Assembly (NCBI GenBank): GCA_022709925.1
Contig: JAKLHX010000017.1
Span: 1-12,610 of the forward strand
Origin: Candidatus Margulisiibacteriota bacterium
Lineage (GTDB): Bacteria > Margulisbacteria > WOR-1 > JAKLHX01
Reading direction: 5' to 3'
Length of the DNA stretch: 12,610 nt
Below are positions 1 to 7,314 of the stretch, in pieces. The position numbers and the translations under genes were made by a program. The notes under the pieces are model-generated. The model was not told where the DNA came from. It did not search any database and saw only the letters and a list, made by a program, of their open reading frames with translations. Numbering within the stretch: position 1 is the stretch's first letter; each line of letters opens with the position of its first letter.

Positions 1-180
1 AAATTAAGGAGAAAAATTAGGGGGAGGAATGAGGGCCGGGCAGAAGGATCCGTGTAATCAATAGCAAATTACCCCTAATTCCTATCCCTCTCCTTATCCT
101 CATAATCCCCATGTATTGCATGCTTGTTTTGTTCTTTCTGATTTCTTTCCCACTTGCAGTCGTGTTCTCTCTAATTCATA
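1..180. other. Non-coding lead-in with strand-asymmetric purine/pyrimidine tracts
   Basis: No convincing gene is visible here. The first 35 bases of the top strand are almost all purine, and roughly 72-110 is almost all pyrimidine. This makes a long imperfect inverted repeat, listed separately. The second half is T-rich and leads into a weak promoter-like pair just before the ATPase gene. Whether an upstream gene ends just outside the window cannot be seen. No T-run follows the repeat, so it does not look like an ordinary intrinsic terminator. Confidence 0.6.
5..96. repeat. Nested imperfect inverted repeat
   Basis: TAAGGAGA at 5-12 is complementary to TCTCCTTA at 89-96, and AATTAGGGG at 15-23 is complementary to CCCCTAATT at 72-80. 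The two pairings are nested, so together they give 17 base pairs with an asymmetric internal loop (2 against 8 bases) and a 48-base apical loop. It could be an RNA stem upstream of the ATPase, an element end, or a relic. I could not match the apical loop to the manganese (yybP-ykoY) or NiCo riboswitch cores from memory. Confidence 0.5.
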
Positions 181-182
181 AT
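154..182 (+). promoter_or_regulatory. Weak sigma70-like promoter before the P-type ATPase
   Basis: TTGCAG at 154-159 and CATAAT at 177-182 are separated by 17 bases. The -10 box overlaps the furthest upstream ATG (181) of the ATPase frame. If this promoter is real, transcription would begin near 189 and translation would have to start at the ATG at 196 or 211. Both boxes deviate from consensus, so this is an inference from spacing. Confidence 0.3.
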
Positions 183-2910
183 GGTAGAGAGAATCATGGA
201 ATTTCAGAATATGCCTATCTGGCACAGCATAAGCTTCGAGGAGTCCTTGAAAGAGACAGGTTCCGACGGGGAAAAAGGACTTTCCGAAAAAGAAGCTCTG
301 TCGCGTAAAGAAAAATTCGGGCCTAATATAATCAAGAAGAAAAAGCAGCATAATCCGCTGCTTATATTTTTATCCCAGCTCAACCAGCCGCTTATATACG
401 TGATGTTGTTCGCCGCGTTCGTGACACTCTTCCTGCATGAGTATATCGATTCTTCCGTGATCTTCGGGGTCATCCTTATAAATGCGGTTGTCGGCTATAT
501 CCAGGAGGCAAAGGCCGTTAACGCGCTGGCCGCTCTTGCAAAATCCATGGTCTCTCAGACGACAGTTATAAGGGACGGCCATCAGTTAAAGGTATGTTCC
601 GAAGAACTGGTCGTCGGCGATATCGTGCTCCTTTCAGCGGGGGACAAGGTCACTGCCGACATGCGCCTCGTCTTTTCAAAGAACTTGAGGATAAATGAAT
701 CCGTTCTTACCGGGGAATCACTTCCGGCAGAAAAAGTCGCAAAGCCGGTCCATAAGGATTCTGTGCTTGCCGATCGGTCAAATATCGCCTATGCTTCCAC
801 GCTTGTAACGAACGGTTTTGGGAGGGCGGTCGTTATCTCTATCGGCAACGATACCGAGGTAGGGAAGATCTCGGATCTTATAGAAAGCTCCGAGACCCTC
901 GAAACTCCTCTGACCAAGAAGATATCCTATTTCAGCAAGATACTCTTATACGTGATAGTTGCTTTTTCGGCCGTTACTTTTTTCGTAGGATCTTTCGTCT
1001 ATTCCAATCCGATACTTGAATCTTTTATGGCCGTTGTAGCGCTTGCGGTGGGGGCTATTCCCGAGGGCCTCCCTGCGGCGGTAACGATAATACTTGCGAT
1101 AGGCGTCTCAAGGATGGCCGGCCGGAAAGCGATAATAAGGAGGCTTCCTGCCGTCGAAACGCTCGGCAGCACTACCGTGATATGTTCCGACAAGACCGGG
1201 ACTCTTACTGAGAATAAGATGACCGTGCAGGGGATCTTTGCCGGCGGCAAGACATATTCAGTTTCCGGTCACGGGTACCTTCCTGTCGGGAAGATATTTG
1301 ACGGGGAGATGGAAATAGACCGCAAAGAAAATCCTGCCCTTGAGGCCTGTCTGGTCTGCGGGGTCTTGTGCAATGATTCAAAACTCGCGGAAAATGAGAG
1401 CGGCTATTATGTCCAGGGGGATCCTACGGAAGGAGCTCTGCTCGTAGCCGCCGAAAAGTCAGGGATGGTCAACAGGGAAAAACTTGATGAGACTACCGAA
1501 AGGATAGATGTGATCCCTTTTGAGTCTGAAAATCAGTATATGGCCACGCTGAATAAAGTGGATTGGAGCTCTGATAGCATCGCCTATATCAAAGGTTCGA
1601 TAGAAGCTGTTTTGCCCAGATGTTCTTCCGTTTTCGGCGGCGGCGAATTTGAAAGGCAGTCTATATTGGCCGCTGCGGAAAAATTCGCATCCGGCGGCCT
1701 CCGGGTCATAGCTCTGGCCCAAAAAACATTTCCGGCGGAAAAGGTCTCTGTCGATCATGAGGATATTAATTCCGGCCTTGTGTTCCTGGGATTCCAGGCT
1801 ATGATGGACCCTCCGAGAGAGGAAGCGATAGCGGCTATAAGATCATGCCACAGTGCCGGAATAATCGTAAAGATGATAACAGGCGACCATGTTGAAACTG
1901 CAAGAGCGATAGCAAAGAAGATAGGATTGCGATCGACTGCAGAAGGAGATCCTCAAAATATAATAGCGGTCACAGGATCTGAGATCGCAAAATGGACGGA
2001 AGAAGAATTTCCAAAAAAAGCGATCGAGACCTCTGTATTTGCCAGAGTTGCCCCGGAACAAAAACTGCATATAGTAAAAGCACTCCAGTCCCTGGGCCAT
2101 GTCGTTGCCATGACAGGCGACGGAGTGAACGATGCTCCTGCGCTTAAACAGGCGGACATAGGGATCTCCATGGGTAAAGAAGGAACGGAAGTAGCCAAAG
2201 AAGCTGCCGAGATGGTCCTGACCGACGATAATTTCGCATCCATAGAGGCGGCGGTCGAAGAGGGCAGGGGTGTTTTCGATAACCTGAGAAAATTCATCGC
2301 ATGGTCTATTCCGACGAACGGTTCGGAAGGACTTGTGCTGATGGTAGCGATAATATTCAATCTTACGCTTCCGATATCACCTTTGCAGATACTATGGATA
2401 AATATGATGACAGTGATATTCTTAGGCACTACCCTTGCTTTCGAACCTAAAGAGGACGATCTCATGTCCCGTCCGCCGAACGATCCTAAAATGCCTATAT
2501 TTACAAAAGACCTCAGTTATAGGGCTATAACTGTCACTGTCTTGCTGGTGTTCATGGTATTTATCCTCTATGCTCTCGAGGCCGGCAGAGGATTTGATGC
2601 CGCGACTATCCAGACCATAGCGTCCAATGTTCTTGTGATGGGGGGCATATTCTATCTGTTCAATTGCCGGTCTTTTGAAAAATCAGTGTTCCAGATAGGT
2701 CTTTTTTCCAATCCGATAGCCATTGCAGGCGTTTTTCTGATGGTGGCCGCCCAGCTCCTGTTCACTTATGCTCCTTTTATGAACGAGCTTTTCGGGACCA
2801 AGCCTATCGGGATAGAGTATTGGCTTGAAATATTATTCTTTGGTGCGGTCCTGTATTTTATTGTTGAAGCAGAAAAGAAGGTCAGGAATATATTCAGGAG
2901 AGATGTTTGA
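181..2910 (+). CDS. P2-type cation-transporting ATPase (HAD superfamily)
   Basis: This is a full-length P-type ATPase of up to 909 residues that pumps a cation across the cytoplasmic membrane using ATP. Residues are numbered from the ATG at 181. TGES of the actuator domain is at 177-180, PEGLP of membrane helix M4 at 294-298, the phosphorylated aspartate D337 in DKTGT, KGS of the nucleotide-binding domain at 471-473, and the hinge motifs TGDH at 567-570 and TGDGVND at 645-651. The C-terminal part gives the M5-M10 helices of a P2 pump. The ion site is unusual: N713, E716, N741 and T744 line up with SERCA ligands, but V745 stands where SERCA has Asp800. The ion therefore cannot be named as calcium. 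The start is uncertain: 181 has no ribosome-binding site, 196 has a weak GAGAG four bases upstream, and 211 is also possible. The nitroreductase gene follows with a one-base overlap. Confidence 0.93.
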   Translation: MVERIMEFQNMPIWHSISFEESLKETGSDGEKGLSEKEALSRKEKFGPNIIKKKKQHNPLLIFLSQLNQPLIYVMLFAAFVTLFLHEYIDSSVIFGVILINAVVGYIQEAKAVNALAALAKSMVSQTTVIRDGHQLKVCSEELVVGDIVLLSAGDKVTADMRLVFSKNLRINESVLTGESLPAEKVAKPVHKDSVLADRSNIAYASTLVTNGFGRAVVISIGNDTEVGKISDLIESSETLETPLTKKISYFSKILLYVIVAFSAVTFFVGSFVYSNPILESFMAVVALAVGAIPEGLPAAVTIILAIGVSRMAGRKAIIRRLPAVETLGSTTVICSDKTGTLTENKMTVQGIFAGGKTYSVSGHGYLPVGKIFDGEMEIDRKENPALEACLVCGVLCNDSKLAENESGYYVQGDPTEGALLVAAEKSGMVNREKLDETTERIDVIPFESENQYMATLNKVDWSSDSIAYIKGSIEAVLPRCSSVFGGGEFERQSILAAAEKFASGGLRVIALAQKTFPAEKVSVDHEDINSGLVFLGFQAMMDPPREEAIAAIRSCHSAGIIVKMITGDHVETARAIAKKIGLRSTAEGDPQNIIAVTGSEIAKWTEEEFPKKAIETSVFARVAPEQKLHIVKALQSLGHVVAMTGDGVNDAPALKQADIGISMGKEGTEVAKEAAEMVLTDDNFASIEAAVEEGRGVFDNLRKFIAWSIPTNGSEGLVLMVAIIFNLTLPISPLQILWINMMTVIFLGTTLAFEPKEDDLMSRPPNDPKMPIFTKDLSYRAITVTVLLVFMVFILYALEAGRGFDAATIQTIASNVLVMGGIFYLFNCRSFEKSVFQIGLFSNPIAIAGVFLMVAAQLLFTYAPFMNELFGTKPIGIEYWLEILFFGAVLYFIVEAEKKVRNIFRRDV

Positions 2911-3506
2911 TGACAATGAGCGTCAAGGAAGCCATCGAAAAGCGCAGGGCTTATAGATCTCTTGAAAAGATAGAGATAACGGAAGAGATAATAAACGAAC
3001 TTTCTTTTGCGGCCTCTCTTTCCGCATCATGTTTTAATAACCAGCCGTGGAGGTTCATATTCGTCTATGGCAAAGAAGACCTTGAGAACTTCAAGGTGGT
3101 ATTCAATAAAGGCAATGAATGGTGTCATGAGGATTCTCTGGTCATTGCCGTTGTAAGCGAAAAAGAACTGGACTGCGACGTAAAAGGCCGGCAATATTAT
3201 CTTTTCGATACAGGTATGGCGACGGCTCAACTAATACTCCGGGCTACGGAACTTGGCCTGGTCGCTCATCCTATTGCCGGATATGACGAACAGAAAGTGA
3301 AAGAGCTTTTGTCTGTCCCCGAGAACATGACGGTAATAACGCTTGTAAATGTCGGGAAACATTCGGACAAGATCACCCCGGTCCTAAGTGAAAAACAGGT
3401 CCGCGACGAAAAAGAACGGCCAAAAAGGATGCCTATTGATAAGATTGCGTTTAGAAACAGATATGCGATACCTTTAGATGTACTTATTGACAAGAGCCCT
3501 GATTGA
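2910..3506 (+). CDS. Nitroreductase-family FMN-dependent oxidoreductase
   Basis: The 198-residue protein has the nitroreductase fold signatures: an N-terminal EKRRAYRS (about 10-17) matching the basic FMN phosphate-binding segment, and NNQPWRF (43-49), the family's usual (A)PSxxNxQPW block. A C-terminal part reads GYDEQKVKELL...PENMTVITLVNVGK. The family uses FMN and NAD(P)H to reduce nitro groups, quinones or flavins; the substrate here is unknown. ATG 2910 is preferred because AGGAGAG at 2896-2902 lies seven bases upstream; a TTG at 2907 is the alternative. The start overlaps the ATPase stop as TGATG, so the two are probably co-transcribed and translationally coupled. The last 33 bases overlap the end of the reverse-strand DUF1152-like gene. 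Confidence 0.85.
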   Translation: MTMSVKEAIEKRRAYRSLEKIEITEEIINELSFAASLSASCFNNQPWRFIFVYGKEDLENFKVVFNKGNEWCHEDSLVIAVVSEKELDCDVKGRQYYLFDTGMATAQLILRATELGLVAHPIAGYDEQKVKELLSVPENMTVITLVNVGKHSDKITPVLSEKQVRDEKERPKRMPIDKIAFRNRYAIPLDVLIDKSPD

Positions 3507-4760
3507 TCCTGTTGGGCCGTGACCGATCGCAGTATTTGATATGAGCGCAAACGGGCCTGCAAATTCGATTTTTAGTGTTGCGGATGGATTAGGCAGGCTT
3601 TTTGCATCATCAGCGAAGATCAATGCGGCATCGCAATCCCCATTTTGTAATCTTTCTATCGTTGTTGAAAGCAATTTTTGTCTTTGAGTTCCATTGATAC
3701 GCTTTGAAAAGCATGACAGAAGAAGACATGTGCCATCTTTCTCGGCTGTTGTCCAATTGTCGCCACTCCAAACGAACAATCCGTCAAGTTCAGTCTTCCA
3801 GGTTTGACATGTCGTTTTTGCTTTTATATATTGTTCCAGAGCGTTCTCGTAATCTGCAGATAGCGCTGGTCTCCGTTTTGCAAGCTTTAGAGGATCTATA
3901 GCCCAGAACCTTCCAAAATACTTGGGGTCCAGCACCAATTGTGAAGGCAAAAAGCCCCCCTCACGTGTAGTGCTTGGTTTGTCGGGTATTTCCATAGGTT
4001 TTTGAGATGAGTGCTGAAGCGTACCAAGAAAATGTCCCACAGTATTCCACTCTTTTCCTAATTTATTGATCTGTCTCCGCAATCTAGTCAGATTTCTGAT
4101 TTCAGCATCTGCAAAATTGAAGTTCCCATCGATTTTAAATGGTTTTAGCTCCTCATCTATTTCTGATATTCCTTCGGGAGTTAATTCGGCATCCGTGCCG
4201 ATACCAAAAACAAAAAGAGAGCTGCGAATATCAGTAATTCGTCGGAAGAGGTTTAATCCGCAAATATCCATAATGGGGGTCTGGATGTTAGGGTCTTGTT
4301 TTCCTCTGGCGAGCATGTCTGCCCCTACGTCCACCCCTATGAGCAGGTCAAAATGCTTGTCGGAAAGGAACGCCCCGAATTCATTAAGCAAACGTTTGCT
4401 GCCATACCTAAAGGAAAAATGCCAAAACCCGCCAAAATCATTTCCTGTTTTTGCCATAATTCCGGGGAGTTGTCCGTCAATAAACTTTTTGTCGATCTCA
4501 GGAGAGTTTTTAGTGAGTGATATTCTTTCTACTTTTCCTGTGATTTCATTGATCGGTCCTTCGGGTCTTCCGTCGTAATAGTGCATTCTTCCGGGATTTA
4601 AGACCCCTCCTATATGGACGTTTTGTATGGCTGACCTATTTCTCAAACAATTGCCGATCAATGTTGCGGAAGCAATGTCCATTCCTCCGCCAACACCGAT
4701 AACAAGAGCTTTTTGTCCTTGAAATCGTTTCCAATTAAAGCTGCCGGTATTAATTCTCAT
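3474..4760 (-). CDS. DUF1152-like protein of unknown function
   Basis: I recognise this as resembling the DUF1152 family, whose biochemical role is not known to me. Numbered from the ATG at 4760 (428 residues), a glycine-rich nucleotide-binding-like loop GVGGGMD is at 22-28, IGVDVGADML at 141-150 and GIGTDAEL at 186-193. The family usually has the same three glycine/aspartate blocks. The C-terminal third (roughly 290-428) has no motif I know. No signal peptide or membrane segment is apparent, so it is probably cytoplasmic. The start at 4760 is chosen for AGAGGGG just upstream; ATG 4781 and TTG 4787 are in frame but lack a ribosome-binding site. Gln codons are 12 CAA to 3 CAG, the reverse of the ATPase gene (3 to 18), which suggests transfer. 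It is convergent with the nitroreductase and divergent from maf. Confidence 0.7.
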   Translation of the reverse strand: MRINTGSFNWKRFQGQKALVIGVGGGMDIASATLIGNCLRNRSAIQNVHIGGVLNPGRMHYYDGRPEGPINEITGKVERISLTKNSPEIDKKFIDGQLPGIMAKTGNDFGGFWHFSFRYGSKRLLNEFGAFLSDKHFDLLIGVDVGADMLARGKQDPNIQTPIMDICGLNLFRRITDIRSSLFVFGIGTDAELTPEGISEIDEELKPFKIDGNFNFADAEIRNLTRLRRQINKLGKEWNTVGHFLGTLQHSSQKPMEIPDKPSTTREGGFLPSQLVLDPKYFGRFWAIDPLKLAKRRPALSADYENALEQYIKAKTTCQTWKTELDGLFVWSGDNWTTAEKDGTCLLLSCFSKRINGTQRQKLLSTTIERLQNGDCDAALIFADDAKSLPNPSATLKIEFAGPFALISNTAIGHGPTGSIRALVNKYI

Positions 4761-4813
4761 GGCCCCTCTATGATCTATCATCGTCAAGATGGTTTGTGGA
4801 TTTCATTAATGGC

Positions 4814-4836
4814 GGGTCACAGATCGGATATGACCC
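4814..4836. promoter_or_regulatory. Palindrome in the divergent DUF1152/maf region
   Basis: GGGTCA at 4814-4819 and TGACCC at 4831-4836 form a perfect 6-bp inverted repeat with an 11-base spacer. It sits in the roughly 100-base gap between two divergent genes, just where the -35 region of the maf promoter would lie. That position and symmetry fit a repressor operator. The half-sites are short and no regulator gene is adjacent. Confidence 0.35.
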
Positions 4837-4854
4837 ATGCATCAAGTCTTCGGT

Positions 4855-4860
4855 TATAAT
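4855..4860 (+). promoter_or_regulatory. Consensus -10 box directly before maf
   Basis: A perfect TATAAT lies six bases before the maf ATG at 4867. Initiation about seven bases downstream would fall on or next to the start codon, giving a leaderless or nearly leaderless message. The upstream -35 is weak (ATGACC at 4830-4835 with a 19-base spacer). No ribosome-binding site is seen before the ATG, which agrees with leaderless initiation. Confidence 0.45.
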
Positions 4861-4866
4861 TAGAAC

Positions 4867-5469
4867 ATGGCTTCAAAACAAGTGTTTCTCGCTTCTGATT
4901 CTCCAAGAAGAAAAAAACTTCTTGCTCATATTCTTGGCAAAAAATTTAAGACCATCAAACACTTGCACAACGAAGATATAAAAATTTCGGGACCTATAAG
5001 ACATGTCAAGGCAAATGCTTATGGAAAAGCTTTGGAGGGATCATCAAGGATCCGGAGGGGGATCGTTATAGGTGCGGATACTATCGTTGTATGTCGAGGG
5101 AAGATCCTCGGGAAGCCGGGGACGAAAAAGAAAGCAGTGAATATGTTGCGCTATATAAGCGGGAGAACTGTGGATGTCATCACCGGCATATCCGTTATTG
5201 ATCTAGATACGTCCAGAACTATGACTTCTGCTGTAAGAACAAAGCTCAAGATCAGAAAGCTTTCGCGAGATGAGATCAATAGGTATGTAGGGACTGGCGA
5301 ACCTCTGGATAAAGCGGGTGGATTCGGCATACAAGGCAAGGGGAGATTCATTGTCGAAAAGATTAAAGGGGATTATTTCAATGTTGTAGGCCTTCCGTTG
5401 AAAGAGCTTTCATCCATGTTGAAAAAATTCAATGTGAGGCTTGTTCCTATGCCTATGGAGACCAAATGA
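4867..5469 (+). CDS. maf: Maf-family nucleoside triphosphate pyrophosphatase
   Basis: Maf proteins hydrolyse non-canonical or modified nucleoside triphosphates (and, in some subgroups, dTTP/UTP) to monophosphates and pyrophosphate, as house-cleaning enzymes or septation inhibitors. The 200-residue protein shows the family in order: LASDSPRR at 8-15 (usual form LASxSPRR), GADTIV at 69-74 with the catalytic-base candidate D71, and GEPLDKAGGFGIQG from 144, followed by a DYFNVVGLPL block. Length is normal for the family. Subgroup specificity (dTTP/UTP versus 7-methyl-GTP) cannot be settled by eye. It starts without a ribosome-binding site right after a TATAAT box. Its end overlaps the next gene as ATGA, implying coupling. 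Confidence 0.92.
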   Translation: MASKQVFLASDSPRRKKLLAHILGKKFKTIKHLHNEDIKISGPIRHVKANAYGKALEGSSRIRRGIVIGADTIVVCRGKILGKPGTKKKAVNMLRYISGRTVDVITGISVIDLDTSRTMTSAVRTKLKIRKLSRDEINRYVGTGEPLDKAGGFGIQGKGRFIVEKIKGDYFNVVGLPLKELSSMLKKFNVRLVPMPMETK

Positions 5470-6704
5470 TAGAGCAAAAAAACTATGACCTCATAGTCGT
5501 AGGTGCCGGGCCAGCGGGGATGACTGCAGCTATCCGTGCCGCCGAACGGGATAAAAAAGTAGTGATACTTGAGAAAGGTCCGTCTGCCGGGAGAAAGCTG
5601 CTTATCTGCGGTAACAGGCGCTGTAACATAACCAACGCCGAAAAAGATCCTGTCGTATTCTCTTCGAATTATATGAAAAATCCGAAATTCATGATAAGTA
5701 TGCTGCATAATTATTCAAACTTCGATGTCATGGAGTTCTTTGAGAGCAGGGGGGTGAAGCTTAAACAGGAGCCCGGCCTAAAAGTTTTTCCGAGGAGCAA
5801 CAAAGCCGAGGATATTCTTGATGTTCTTTTGAGAAGACTCGACGAATTAAATGTCGAGATCTTATATGAGACGGAAATATCGGACCTGATAGTGGAAGCA
5901 GGTCAGGTAAAAGGTGTAAAGACCTACAAAGGGGACTATTTTTCAAAGAGCGTACTTATTGCGACCGGCGGAAAGACCCATCAAAAGACCGGTTCCACAG
6001 GGGACGGCTATGTGCTTGCGGAAAAGTACGGGCACAAGATAGTCACGCCGAAACGCGCTCTTTATCCTTTTGAGATAGAAGATCCCCGTATCTGCCAAAA
6101 GCTCAGCGGGCTTACCATTGAAGCCGCTTTGACATTTAAGAATAACAGCGGCGTCCTTTTCAGGGAAAGAGGGAGTGTTCTTTTTGCGGAGTTCGGCATA
6201 AGCGGTCCCGTGATGATAAACGCTTCTTTGAAAGTCTCTAAATCTCAGATGAGCGGCCTCAAGATATATGTGGATCTTATGCCTGATATAGACGAACAGG
6301 GCTGTGATAAGTATTTGCTCGAGCAGATCGCGCAAAATCCAAACAAGTCCGTATTTAATCTGCTGGACGGATTTTTGCCTAAGTCGTTGGCGGAGGTCTT
6401 GATATGGTCGGCACAGATGGATAGCAGCAAAAAGGCCCATCAGATCACGCAGGAAGAAAGAAAAGCCCTTGTTTCAATGATAAAGGGCATGAGTTTTGAC
6501 GTCTCAAAATATGTCAACATAAATAAGTCCGTCGCGACCGACGGGGGGATAGATCTTAAGGAGCTCGACAACAAGACCTTGGGGTCAAAGCTTGTTAAAG
6601 AGCTCTATTTTGCGGGTGAGGTCCTAGATGTGATAGGGAAGACCGGCGGGTTCAATCTTCAGGTTGCCTGGTCAACGGGCTGGACCGTGGGCAATGTGAT
6701 ATAA
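5466..6704 (+). CDS. BaiN/HI0933-type NAD(P)/FAD-dependent oxidoreductase
   Basis: This 412-residue flavoprotein belongs to the HI0933/YhiN/BaiN family. GAGPAG at 13-18 is the dinucleotide-binding loop, with E36 ending the second strand as the ribose-binding acid. The family block GRKLLICGNRRCNITN is at 42-57, a second FAD contact ATGGKTHQKTGSTGDGY lies near the middle, and GEVLDVIGKTGGFNLQ closes the C-terminus. The family is poorly characterised; BaiN was implicated in bile-acid dehydroxylation, but that role should not be carried over here. GGAG at 5457-5460 lies five bases before the ATG. The gene overlaps maf by four bases. Its final codons contain an extended -10 box that may serve the next gene. 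Confidence 0.92.
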   Translation: MIEQKNYDLIVVGAGPAGMTAAIRAAERDKKVVILEKGPSAGRKLLICGNRRCNITNAEKDPVVFSSNYMKNPKFMISMLHNYSNFDVMEFFESRGVKLKQEPGLKVFPRSNKAEDILDVLLRRLDELNVEILYETEISDLIVEAGQVKGVKTYKGDYFSKSVLIATGGKTHQKTGSTGDGYVLAEKYGHKIVTPKRALYPFEIEDPRICQKLSGLTIEAALTFKNNSGVLFRERGSVLFAEFGISGPVMINASLKVSKSQMSGLKIYVDLMPDIDEQGCDKYLLEQIAQNPNKSVFNLLDGFLPKSLAEVLIWSAQMDSSKKAHQITQEERKALVSMIKGMSFDVSKYVNINKSVATDGGIDLKELDNKTLGSKLVKELYFAGEVLDVIGKTGGFNLQVAWSTGWTVGNVI

Positions 6705-6705
6705 T
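6697..6705 (+). promoter_or_regulatory. Extended -10 promoter inside the end of the flavoprotein gene
   Basis: TGATATAAT is a perfect extended -10 (TG, one base, TATAAT). It spans the last codons and stop of the flavoprotein gene, and no good -35 is present, which extended -10 promoters do not strictly need. Initiation near 6712 would give a leader of about 27 bases ahead of the ferritin-like gene. Chance occurrence is possible because GTG-ATA-TAA is also coding. Confidence 0.45.
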
Positions 6706-6738
6706 CTGGTCAAAGGTTTTGATAAAAGGAGGCTAAAA

Positions 6739-7287
6739 ATGGACGACAAACGCGCTACATTCATACATGAAGATCTTGCGAAAGCGGCAAAGACGGCTAT
6801 AGGCATGGAGGAAGAAGGCTATTCTATATATATGAAGGCGGCCGCTAAGTCGACCAATCCTTTGGGGAGCGCCACTTTAAAGGCGATAGCGGAAAAAGAG
6901 CTCCTGCATAAAAAAGCCATAGAAGACTTTTATTCCGGACTGACAGGGACGTCTGTAGAAAAGATATCTTTTGCCGATGCGCAGCTTTGGAGCTCAAAAT
7001 TGCGTTCCGAGATATTGAAAAGCATCAAAGATTCCCTTGATAAGCTCTCCGGCAGCGATGAAGACCTTCTTAAAGCATATGAGATCTCAATGGTCATGGA
7101 GAAAAAGGGCTATGATTTCTACGATAAGATAGCCAAGACCACCGATAACGAGAACGCAAAACAGCTGTTCTCTTTCCTTGCCAAGGAAGAAAATTCTCAT
7201 TATGAATTATTACAGGAAACTCATCTTTACCTGAGCGATCCTTCCGAATGGTTCCACAAAGAAGAAAGATGGCTGGTCGAAGGATGA
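6739..7287 (+). CDS. Rubrerythrin-type ferritin-like di-iron protein
   Basis: The 182-residue protein is a four-helix ferritin-like domain made of two similar halves. The first carries E24xxGxxxY31 and E54xxH57; the second carries E121xxGxxxY128 and E151xxH154. These are the spacings expected for a di-iron centre of the rubrerythrin group. There is no C-terminal rubredoxin domain (no CxxC pairs), so it would need an external electron donor if it is a peroxidase. Likely roles in an anaerobe are peroxide reduction or iron handling; this is inferred from the family. A perfect AGGAGG at 6727-6732 is spaced six bases from the ATG, predicting strong translation. The 34-base gap from the flavoprotein gene and the extended -10 box suggest it can be expressed on its own. 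Confidence 0.88.
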   Translation: MDDKRATFIHEDLAKAAKTAIGMEEEGYSIYMKAAAKSTNPLGSATLKAIAEKELLHKKAIEDFYSGLTGTSVEKISFADAQLWSSKLRSEILKSIKDSLDKLSGSDEDLLKAYEISMVMEKKGYDFYDKIAKTTDNENAKQLFSFLAKEENSHYELLQETHLYLSDPSEWFHKEERWLVEG

Positions 7288-7314
7288 TAGTAATATTCTA
7301 GGGGTGTGATCATC

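Noticed and set aside
5..96. Intrinsic terminator of an upstream gene
   Set aside because: The hairpin loop would be 48 bases and the downstream arm is followed by TCCTCATAAT, not a T-run. No upstream gene end is visible.
1..180. Manganese (yybP-ykoY) or NiCo riboswitch upstream of the P-type ATPase
   Set aside because: Such riboswitches often precede this pump family, but I could not find the conserved loop pairs. A covariance search would be needed to support the idea.
4066..4578. A 170-codon open frame on the plus strand inside the DUF1152-like gene
   Set aside because: The minus-strand protein has coherent glycine/aspartate motifs through this region. The plus-strand translation is serine/proline-rich with no motif, as expected for a mirror of a real gene.
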